NCBI RefSeq assembly: GCF_007859655.1
Contig: NZ_CP042304.1
Span: 4,218,501-4,282,500 of the forward strand
DNA: 64,000 nt
Reading direction: 5' to 3'
Source: Devosia ginsengisoli
Lineage (GTDB): Bacteria > Pseudomonadota > Alphaproteobacteria > Rhizobiales > Devosiaceae
The notes under the pieces were generated by a model that saw only the letters and a list, made by a program, of their open reading frames with translations, was not told the DNA's origin and did not search any database. The position numbers were made by a program, and so were the translations under genes. Positions 55,592 through 64,000 of the stretch are shown here, in pieces (position 1 is the stretch's first letter; the number at the start of each line of letters is the position of its first letter).

Positions 55592-56530
55592 CTACCACCG
55601 TGTCACTGCGCCGCCGAGAACCGGCAGGCTGTATTCGACATCCAGGAAGCCGAAGCTCTTGCGGCCGACCTGGTTGAGCTGGATGATCCCGTCATCCTGC
55701 TTATCGGCGGCCACCGCCTCATAGACGCGCTCGGGCACGCGCAGGCCCCACAGGTCCACCACTTCGGTTTCCCCATTCTCCTCGTTGAGAATGGGCAGGC
55801 TCTGCACCTGGCCGTCCTCGTTCAGCGCCTCCACCACGATATAGTAGTTGGTGGCGTCGGTATTGACGTCAGGGATGGTCCAGAAGCCCGATTGCACCCC
55901 GGAGCGATTGACCACGCGCAGCGTATAGTCCTGCCGCAACTGGTCACGCAAAGCCGTCAGGTCGGTCAGCGCCCCTTCGGCCGCTTCGCGATTGCCCTCG
56001 GCGGCATAGGTCTTGCCGCGCGTGCGTAGGGCCTCCGCGTCGAGCACCGCCTGCTGCACCTTGGTTTCCTCGAAAATGGTCTGGTAGAGCCCGTCCAGTT
56101 GGGTCGGTATGCCCTCGGCCAGTTCGATCCGCGCCGCCTCGGCCACGCCGTTCTGATAGGGCTGCCACACCCCGAAATAGCCCACGCCCAGCACCAGCAG
56201 CACGGCCAGTGCCGCGACCACAGGCTTGCCCCATTTCTTGCGGCTCACATAGAGCCGCGCCAGGCTCGTGCCGAAGCCCGGGGCGGGCGGATCGTAGACG
56301 AAGCGGCTTTCCTGCAAGGCCGCCACACCCTCCTTGAGGATGTGGTCGGGCACTTCGATGCCCTGCTGGTGGTAGATGTCGCGCAGCTTGTCGATCAGCT
56401 GCTTTTCCTTGGCATCGGTGCCGAGCTCGCGCACGGCCAAATCCTGCCGGTGACGGAGCGTGTCGACCACGTCCATCGCCAGCATGACTTCATCCAGGGG
56501 CGCAGCGGGTTTCGCTGTCACGTCACTCAT
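55592..56530 (-). CDS. DUF6384-like single-pass membrane protein
   Basis: The 312-residue protein has an N-terminal cytoplasmic domain (PLDEVMLAMDVVDTLRHRQDLAVREL at about 11-36), one transmembrane helix (VVAALAVLLVLGVGYFGVW, about 105-123), a coiled segment, and a C-terminal extracytoplasmic-looking domain with FWTIPDVNTDATNYYIVVEALN. The name DUF6384 is my best family match from memory, not from a search. It lies between the coiled-coil protein and the TelA-like gene with 4 and 31-base gaps and is co-transcribed with both. Function is unknown. Confidence 0.7.
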   Translation of the reverse strand: MSDVTAKPAAPLDEVMLAMDVVDTLRHRQDLAVRELGTDAKEKQLIDKLRDIYHQQGIEVPDHILKEGVAALQESRFVYDPPAPGFGTSLARLYVSRKKWGKPVVAALAVLLVLGVGYFGVWQPYQNGVAEAARIELAEGIPTQLDGLYQTIFEETKVQQAVLDAEALRTRGKTYAAEGNREAAEGALTDLTALRDQLRQDYTLRVVNRSGVQSGFWTIPDVNTDATNYYIVVEALNEDGQVQSLPILNEENGETEVVDLWGLRVPERVYEAVAADKQDDGIIQLNQVGRKSFGFLDVEYSLPVLGGAVTRW

Positions 56531-56561
56531 AACTGGCGTTCACCCTTGGTCCGATTGCCTC

Positions 56562-57788
56562 TCACTTCCTGGTTTCGAGCAGCAGCGCATTGCCGTCTGC
56601 CGCCAGGGCGGCCAGCCGGCGCTTGCCGTCTTCCACCGCATCGCGGATTTCGGCCGAATTCTTGGTCGAGGCCACGCGCATCTCGTTGATGATGGTGCGG
56701 CTCTTCTCCTGGAAGTTGACCACCGAATCCACCAGCTTCTTGACCGCATCGGCGCGCACCGTCGGGCCATAGCCGGCCCGGACGGCTTCCTCGGTCACCT
56801 TGTCGCCGATCTCGCTGAGGGTCTCGAGGCTCTTGCTCATCCCTTCCTTCATGGCGTTGAGCGTCTCGGTCGATTCATGCAGCCCGAACATACCGGTGAA
56901 CGAGGCCGAAAGCGCCGTCAGCACCGTCTCGTTGGTCGAGAAGAAGCTGATCGACTGCTGGTAGACCCGCTCCTTGGCATTGGTCGTCTGCATCAGCCGC
57001 GCCATCACCACTTCCGACGTATTGTAGGAAATGGTCAGATTGTCCGAGAGATCCTTGGCGATCTGGTAGCGCGATTCCTCGTTCTGCATCTCGCGCAGCT
57101 TCTCGTCGCGATCCATTTCTAGGCGCGCCCGGTCGGCCGGCACGGTGCCGGTATAGCCCGACACGGCGGCCGAGGCGGTTTCGAGAATGCCCTTTTTCTC
57201 CGCCAGCCGCTTTTCGGCGGTTTCCAGCACTTCGAGCGCCATCACTTCGGATTGCTTCAGCGCGCCACGGAAGTCGCGATAGGCTTCCAGAATCGTGTGC
57301 TCGCGGTCGATCTGATCCTTAGTGTCCCGGGTAACGTCGAGATAGGTGTCGCGGATCTTGTTGAAGCGGGTGGCGATATCGCCCCGGCTCACCTTCATCC
57401 ACACATTGGAGGCGCGCTCCAGCAGGTCGAGCTTGTTGTCGGCCAACTGGTCGACCATGCCCTTGGCATCGTCGCGGATCGAGTCGAATCCCTTGGTAAT
57501 GTCCTCGTAGCGCTCGCCGATCTTCATGGCGGCGATCTGCTCGCGCACCACTTCGTTGAAGGCACTGGCCTGGCTCAGCGTCCGGCCGATCAGCACCACG
57601 CGGGTTTCGTCGAGTTCGGTGATCTGGCTCAACAGCCCGGTGATCGGCTGTTCGCCCTGTTGCTCGGGCCACACGCCCAGGTCGCGGATGGCGTTGACCG
57701 CCTTGTCCAGATACTGCAGCGGCTTTTCTGCCATCATGGCAACAGGCGATGCCTGGGTCTCGGTTGCAGTGGTCACTTCCTCGGCCAT
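56562..57788 (-). CDS. TelA-like/cell-surface helical protein of unknown function
   Basis: The 408-residue protein (ATG 57788 with GGGGAGCGAAG upstream) is predicted all-helical without signal or membrane helix. Residues 150-260 are strongly heptad. The region LTISYNTSEVVMARLMQTTNAKERVYQQSISFF (quoted in parts) and the following FSTNETVLTALSASFTGMFG recall the TelA/toxic-anion-resistance family, which uses long helices and a late NETVLTALS-like bundle; this resemblance is by eye and unverified. It is the first gene of the three-gene operon 57788-54031, and nothing else in the window shares its family. Confidence 0.65.
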   Translation of the reverse strand: MAEEVTTATETQASPVAMMAEKPLQYLDKAVNAIRDLGVWPEQQGEQPITGLLSQITELDETRVVLIGRTLSQASAFNEVVREQIAAMKIGERYEDITKGFDSIRDDAKGMVDQLADNKLDLLERASNVWMKVSRGDIATRFNKIRDTYLDVTRDTKDQIDREHTILEAYRDFRGALKQSEVMALEVLETAEKRLAEKKGILETASAAVSGYTGTVPADRARLEMDRDEKLREMQNEESRYQIAKDLSDNLTISYNTSEVVMARLMQTTNAKERVYQQSISFFSTNETVLTALSASFTGMFGLHESTETLNAMKEGMSKSLETLSEIGDKVTEEAVRAGYGPTVRADAVKKLVDSVVNFQEKSRTIINEMRVASTKNSAEIRDAVEDGKRRLAALAADGNALLLETRK

Positions 57789-58028
57789 TCTTCGCTCCCC
57801 GTATTCTGACGCGCGCAACCGGCTGAATGCGCGGTTTGCACTTATAGATTGCCGCTACCCACCCCCTGACAATTGCAAGGCAGCGCGGCCGCAACTATTT
57901 AGACCATATTGGTGCGAAAAAGCCGCACGTAAAGAGCGGGGATGACACACCATGGCCGATACCTGTTTCACGGTGCATCAAGGCGGTATTGCGGCAATTG
58001 TGGCAATGCTTGGCCAGGGTGGCCGCTG

Positions 58029-58493
58029 ATGGATTTCGGTGGCCGCTACCGCATCGCCGCGCCACGCGCCGCCGTCTGGGCGGCGCTCAACGATACCGCC
58101 GTGCTCAAGGCCACCATTCCGGGCTGTCACCGCATCGAATGGGCCGGTGAAACCGCGCTCGATCTCGAGATCAAGGTCAATCTCGGCGTCGCCCATCCCG
58201 TGTTCAAGGGCGAACTGCTGTTGAGCGATATCGTCCCCGCCACCCGTTATACCCTGGCGGGCCGGGGCAAGGGCGGCCTGCTCGGGCTGGCCGAGGGTTC
58301 GGCCGATATCGCCCTGGCCGACGATGGCGAGGCTACCCTCTTGGTCTTTACCGCCAAAGGCGGCGCCTCCGGCCAGATCATGCGGCTGGGCAAGGCCATT
58401 ATCGGCAATTCCGCCCAGAAGGTGATCGACGGCTTCTTCGAGCGATTCGGCGAGGTCATGGGCGCGCCCGTCACCGCCCTGCCGGTAGAATAG
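58029..58493 (+). CDS. SRPBCC family protein, CoxG-like
   Basis: The 154-residue protein has the helix-grip SRPBCC fold with CoxG features (RAAVWAALNDTAVLKATIPGCHRIEW at the N-terminus, then a GRGKGGLLGLAEGSADIAL loop). CoxG proteins help recruit or mature molybdenum CO dehydrogenase, and many homologues occur without it. The ATG at 58029 has AGGGTGG upstream; a frame from 57942 lacks support. No Cox genes are visible nearby. It starts 240 bases from the coiled-coil operon, divergently. Confidence 0.8.
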   Translation: MDFGGRYRIAAPRAAVWAALNDTAVLKATIPGCHRIEWAGETALDLEIKVNLGVAHPVFKGELLLSDIVPATRYTLAGRGKGGLLGLAEGSADIALADDGEATLLVFTAKGGASGQIMRLGKAIIGNSAQKVIDGFFERFGEVMGAPVTALPVE

Positions 58494-58608
58494 GCGTTCC
58501 TATACCTTTCCTTAACCACGCCCGCGTCTGCCACCAAAGCATCACAATCGGCGCGCGGCCGATGCGCTAAGCATTGCCGGTCATCCCTCAAGTTTGAAGC
58601 AAATTGTC

Positions 58609-58731
58609 ATGACCGGCCGCACCCGCGATACGCTCGCTCTCTTCGCCATCGCCTCGCTGGCCATCCTGATGGTGCTTTACGCCGATACCGATCCGGGGCA
58701 GTTGTTTCATTCCATCCTGGCGCGCTGGTAG
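58609..58731 (+). CDS. Small putative membrane protein, 40 aa
   Basis: Reading from ATG 58609 gives 40 codons to TAG: MTGRTRDTLALFAIAS, then a hydrophobic helix (LAILMVLY) and a short hydrophilic tail ending SILARW. It is too small for automatic calls but has one clear transmembrane stretch. The function is unknown and it may be a chance ORF; no strong ribosome site is seen. Confidence 0.45.
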   Translation: MTGRTRDTLALFAIASLAILMVLYADTDPGQLFHSILARW

Positions 58732-58915
58732 GCGCTTGGCCGATGTGCTGCCTGCCCCTTAAGCAAGGCGGCAAAATTTTGACCAATCGGAAAAATATCC
58801 GCGATTCCCTCTTGCAGGCGGCACGTTTGCACGATTGTATCCGCTGTTAGCGCACGGAGATTGTCCGTCGGAGCCTTATGCCGACGCTCATGTGCGAGAC
58901 AGGGAGACGAACTCA

Positions 58916-59920
58916 ATGAAACTTTCCACTATCACCAAGGCCATTGCCGGCGGCGTCGCGCTGAGCGCGATCCTTACCGGTGCTGCCCTTGCCGACCCGG
59001 CCGTGATCTATGATCTGGGCGGCAAGTTCGACAAGTCGTTCAACGAAGCGGCTTACAACGGCGCCGAGGCCTGGAAGGCAGAGACCGGCGGCAACTACCT
59101 CGATCTCGAACTGCAGAACGATGCCCAGCGCGAACAGGCCCTGCGCCGCTTTGCCGGTCAGGGTGCCAATCCGATCGTGATGGCCGGTTTCTCCTGGACT
59201 GCGGCTCTCGAAGCTGTAGCCACTGAATTCCCCGACACCAATTTCGTGGTTATCGACACCGTGGTCGACCAGCCCAACGTGCAGTCGATCATGTTCGACG
59301 AGCATACCGGTTCCTTCCTGGTCGGCGCTCTGGCGGCCCTGAAGTCCGAAACCGGCAAGGTCGGCTTTGTCGGCGGCATGGACGTTCCGCTGATCCACCG
59401 CTTCTATTGCGGCTATGCCTATGGCGCCCGCGCCGTGAACCCCGATGTCGGCCTGACCGAAAACTACACCGGCACCACCCCGGCTGCCTGGAATGACCCG
59501 GTCACCGCGGGCGAGCTGGCCAAGGCCCAGATCGACAGCGGCGTCGACGTGATCTTCGCCGCCGCCGGCGGTTCGGGTCTCGGCGTGCTGCAGGCCGCTG
59601 CCGATGCCGGCAAGTTCTCGATCGGCGTCGACAGCAACCAGAACCACCTCCAGCCCGGTTCGGTCCTGACCTCGATGCTTAAGCGCGTCGATACCGCCGT
59701 GCACAACGCCTTCAACGAAGCGGGCGACGACGCCACCTTCAAGCCGGGTCGTATCGACCTGGGCCTGGCCGATGGCGGCGTGGACTATGCCGTTGACGAC
59801 AACAATGCGGCCCTGATCACCGACGACATGAAGGCCAAGATCGAAGAGCTCAAGGCCGGTATCCTCGATGGCTCCGTCGAGGTTCACGACTACTACACCG
59901 ACAACGCTTGCCCGCTCTAA
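58916..59920 (+). CDS. BMP family ABC transporter substrate-binding protein (nucleoside type)
   Basis: The 334-residue periplasmic protein has a signal peptide (ITKAIAGGVALSAILTGAALA, cut before DPAVIYDLGGKFDKSF) and the BMP family fold (the segment DEHTGSFLVGALAALKSETGKVGFVGGMDVP, and IFAAAGGSGLGVLQAA). BMP binders carry purine nucleosides and similar ligands. ATG 58916 follows AGGGAGACG. It leads a four-gene importer plus cytidine deaminase operon, so a nucleoside ligand is well supported by context. Confidence 0.92.
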   Translation: MKLSTITKAIAGGVALSAILTGAALADPAVIYDLGGKFDKSFNEAAYNGAEAWKAETGGNYLDLELQNDAQREQALRRFAGQGANPIVMAGFSWTAALEAVATEFPDTNFVVIDTVVDQPNVQSIMFDEHTGSFLVGALAALKSETGKVGFVGGMDVPLIHRFYCGYAYGARAVNPDVGLTENYTGTTPAAWNDPVTAGELAKAQIDSGVDVIFAAAGGSGLGVLQAAADAGKFSIGVDSNQNHLQPGSVLTSMLKRVDTAVHNAFNEAGDDATFKPGRIDLGLADGGVDYAVDDNNAALITDDMKAKIEELKAGILDGSVEVHDYYTDNACPL

Positions 59921-59930
59921 GCAGCATTTG

Positions 59931-61555
<1,625 letters not shown>

Positions 61556-61559
<4 letters not shown>

Positions 61560-62687
61560 GCGCCCGTCGCCCCCTTCCGCGCTGGGCCGACGTCGCCCTG
61601 CTGCCCGCGCTCAACCTGCTGCTGGCCTTCCTCGTTTCCGGCATGGTCGTGCTGCTGGTCGGTGAAAATCCGCTCCACGCCATCCAGGTCATCATCTATG
61701 GCGCCTTCGGCTATGGCGATGGCTTCGGCTACACGCTCTACTACGCCACCAATTTCGTCTTCACCGGCCTCGCCGTCGCGGTCGCGGCCCATGCGGGCCT
61801 GTTCAATATCGGCGGCGACGGCCAGGCCTATGTCGCCGGGCTCGGCGCCATCGTCGTGGCGCTGGCGCTCGACCAGACCCACTGGCTCCTCGCCATGCCG
61901 GCCGCGGTGATTGCCGCCGCCGCCGTGGGGGGCTTGTGGGGCTTCATACCCGGCTGGTTGCAGGCCAAGCGCGGCAGCCACGTCGTTATCACCACCATCA
62001 TGTTCAACTTCATCGCCGCGGCTTTGATGGTCTACATGGTCAATCGCGTGCTCAAGCCCGCCACGACCATGGCCCCCCGAATCCGCGACCATCGCTGTAG
62101 CCGGCCGCGTGCCGCAACTGCGCCAGTTCATCTCCTTCTTCGGCTATTCGCCGGTCAACCTGTCCATCGTCATCGCCATCTTGGCATTGATCGGGGTCTA
62201 TATCCTCGTCTGGCACACCAAGTTCGGCTATGCCATGCGCGTGCTCGGCGCCAATCCCACCGCCTCGCGCTATGCCGGCATTTCCAATTCGAAAATGATC
62301 ATGATCACCATGACCATTTCAGGCGCCCTCGCGGGCATGGTGGCGATCAACGAAGTCATGGGTGTGCAGAACCGCCTCGTGCTCGATTATGTCGCCGGCG
62401 CAGGCTTCGTCGGCATCGCCGTGGCGCTGATGGGCCGCAACCATCCCATCGGCATCGCTTTGGCCGCCTTGCTGTTCGGCGCGCTCTATCAGGGCGGGCA
62501 GGAGCTGCAATTCGTCATTCCGGGCATTACCCGCGAAATGATCGTGGTCATCCAGGCCCTGGTGATCCTGTTCACCGGCGCCATGGAAGGGCTGTTCCGG
62601 CCCTCGCTCGAACGGGCTTTCATGCTGTTCACGCCGGAGCAGAAGGCCGAGGCCATCGCGGTCTCCACCACCGGGTCGGAGAGCTGA
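61556..62687 (+). CDS. Nucleoside ABC transporter permease 1, frameshifted
   Basis: The permease is split between two frames. The first from ATG 61556 runs through the first five helices to LKPATTMAP, and the second resumes with VPQLRQFISFFGYSPVNLS and VLGANPTASRYAGIS to 62687. Removing one C from the run of six at 62073-62078 gives MAPESATIAVAGRVPQ, the expected linker. The protein is about 376 residues repaired with a membrane fold of RbsC/YufP type. The break is in a short loop between helices, so a real truncation would delete half the channel. Confidence 0.88.
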
Positions 62688-62688
62688 C

Positions 62689-63654
62689 ATGGATTTCGCC
62701 ATCATCCTCTCCGTCCTCGACGCCACCATCCGCCTCTCGACGCCGCTCCTGCTGGCGTGTCTCGCCGGCATGTATTCCGAACGAGCCGGCGTCTTCGATA
62801 TCGGCCTCGAAGGCAAGATGCTGGCGGCCGCTTTTGCCGCTGGCGCCGTCGCCGCTGTTACCGGCTCGGCCTGGATGGGCCTCCTGGCCGGCATGATCGT
62901 CTCGCTGGGCACCACCCTGCTGCAGGGCGTCGCCGCCATTTCGCTCAAGGGCAACCAGCTCATTGCCGGCGTCGCCATCAACATGCTCGCCGCCGGCATG
63001 ACCACTTTCCTCGGCCAGACCTGGTTCCACCAGGGCGGCCGCACCCCCGCTCTGGGCGAGGGCGGTCGCTTCGAGCCGATCACCCTGCCTTTCGCCAATG
63101 AACTGGCGGGCGTGCCCATTGTCGGCCCGATCTATTCCGACCTGATTTCGGGCCATTATATCCTGGTCTACATCGCCTTCATCATGGTGGCGGTCACCTG
63201 GTATGTGCTGTTCCGCACCCGCTTCGGCCTGCGCCTGCGCGCCGTGGGCGAAAACCCCAAGGCGGTGGATACGGCAGGCATTTCGGTGGTCAAGCTGCGC
63301 TACCAGGCCATCATCATCACCGGCCTGCTCTGCGGCCTGGCCGGCGCCTATTTCTCCATCGCGCAAGGGTCCGGCTTCGGCAACAACATGACGGCCGGCA
63401 AGGGCTATATCGCGCTCGCTGCGCTGATCTTCGCCAAGTGGAAGCCGGTTCCGGCCATGTTCACCTGCCTGCTGTTCGGCTTCCTCGATGCACTGCAGAT
63501 CCGCCTGCAGAGTGCGCAACTGTTCGGCATCGAAGTGCCGGTTCAGGCCATCCAGGCTTTGCCCTATGTGCTGACCGTGGTGCTGCTCGCCGGCTTCATC
63601 GGCAAGGCCGTCGGCCCCAAGGCCGGTGGCATACCCTATACCAAGGAGCGCTAG
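62689..63654 (+). CDS. Nucleoside ABC transporter permease 2
   Basis: The 321-residue permease has about eight helices and YufQ-type motifs (ERAGVFDIGLEGKMLAAAFAAG, GLRLRAVGENPKAVDTAGI). It starts 1 base after the first permease stop and pairs with it. The final segment GPKAGGIPYTKER is hydrophilic and typical. Confidence 0.92.
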   Translation: MDFAIILSVLDATIRLSTPLLLACLAGMYSERAGVFDIGLEGKMLAAAFAAGAVAAVTGSAWMGLLAGMIVSLGTTLLQGVAAISLKGNQLIAGVAINMLAAGMTTFLGQTWFHQGGRTPALGEGGRFEPITLPFANELAGVPIVGPIYSDLISGHYILVYIAFIMVAVTWYVLFRTRFGLRLRAVGENPKAVDTAGISVVKLRYQAIIITGLLCGLAGAYFSIAQGSGFGNNMTAGKGYIALAALIFAKWKPVPAMFTCLLFGFLDALQIRLQSAQLFGIEVPVQAIQALPYVLTVVLLAGFIGKAVGPKAGGIPYTKER

Positions 63655-63681
63655 CGGAAACCGCTGGCGCGCGAGGATCGT

Positions 63682-64000
63682 ATGACCAGGACTCCGACCG
63701 ACCAGGCCTTGTTCAAGGCCGCCGAAGCCGTTCGCGCCAAGGCCTATGCGCCCTATTCGCGCTTTTCCGTGGGTGCGGCCATCCTGGCCGATGACGGCAA
63801 GATTTATGCCGGCTGCAATATCGAAAATGCCGCCTATCCGGTGGGCAACTGCGCCGAAGCCTCGGCCATCGCGGCCATGATCGCGGGCGGCGGCAAGCGC
63901 ATCACCCGCATCTATGTCACCGGCCCCGGCAAGGCCCCGGTCACCCCCTGCGGCGCCTGCCGCCAGCGCATTCGCGAATTCGCCGATCTCAGCGTGCAGG
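63682..64000 (+). CDS. cdd: Cytidine deaminase (3' end cut by window edge)
   Basis: 106 codons are visible to the edge. The zinc-dependent deaminase has NIENAAYPVGNCAE (zinc ligand Cys57 and catalytic Glu59) and TPCGACRQ (Cys90, Cys93). It converts cytidine and deoxycytidine to uridine and deoxyuridine. ATG 63682 has GAGGATCG upstream. It follows the nucleoside importer by 27 bases in the same direction and probably acts on the imported nucleoside. Confidence 0.95.
   Translation, partial: MTRTPTDQALFKAAEAVRAKAYAPYSRFSVGAAILADDGKIYAGCNIENAAYPVGNCAEASAIAAMIAGGGKRITRIYVTGPGKAPVTPCGACRQRIREFADLSVQ

Noticed and set aside
58732..58915. Possible purine riboswitch upstream of the nucleoside importer
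   Set aside because: I see no conserved purine aptamer core or clear P1 stem; the region looks like an ordinary promoter and leader.

Overview
The window is about 64 kb of high-GC, gene-dense DNA with many ABC and TRAP importers, GntR/LacI/RpiR/MarR regulators and short palindromic intergenic repeats. The gene families (PCu(A)C/SCO, BMP-type nucleoside importer, LigM-like demethylase, CouR/HcaR-like MarR, a GGAAC-type stress promoter candidate) point to an alphaproteobacterium of the Hyphomicrobiales. A Devosia-like organism is my best guess, but this is inference from gene content, not a search. No rRNA, tRNA, CRISPR array, transposase or prophage is visible.

Layout. 1-8581 (minus): an amino-sugar or chitooligosaccharide operon with a Gfo/Idh/MocA oxidoreductase, two permeases, a binding protein, an ATPase, an RpiR regulator and a GH20 hexosaminidase running off the left edge. 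8956-13110 (plus): an NTF2-like protein, an MFS transporter, a frameshifted M81 peptidase and an SDR. 13172-24899: a probable hydroxycinnamate (ferulate/p-coumarate) catabolic island with a TRAP importer, amidohydrolase, MarR regulator, acyl-CoA dehydrogenase, SDR, feruloyl-CoA synthetase-like ligase, crotonase and LigM-type O-demethylase. 25065-29957: a GntR regulator, a second M81 peptidase, RidA, an SDR and a D-serine dehydratase/D-threonine aldolase-like enzyme. 30224-37277: a LacI regulator and a five-gene Dpp/Opp-type importer with two matching LacI operators. 37432-45493: 3-methyladenine glycosylase, a small KGG stress-type protein, RecQ, a DUF1624 membrane protein and a two-subunit ABC exporter. 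46077-49370: TauE/SafE, LysR and a copper-delivery trio. 49533-53335: a ferric-siderophore importer. 54031-57788 (minus): an uncharacterised three-gene coiled-coil/membrane operon, the best candidate here for an undescribed system. 58029-64000: a CoxG-like protein, a small membrane ORF, a BMP-type nucleoside importer and cytidine deaminase running off the right edge.

The catabolic island reads as one pathway. Import by TRAP is followed by CoA activation, hydration of the side chain, oxidation by the SDR, cleavage (possibly by the amidohydrolase) and O-demethylation of the resulting vanillate-type acid. The MarR and GntR regulators each have matching palindromes at promoters in the island.

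Four genes are each broken by a single extra base in a G or C run (positions about 11290, 20401, 43941 and 62073). All four are +1 and all restore a perfect family reading frame when one base is removed. Sequencing or assembly error is therefore more likely than four independent pseudogenes. At least four classes of palindromic repeats (called A to D here) sit between genes.
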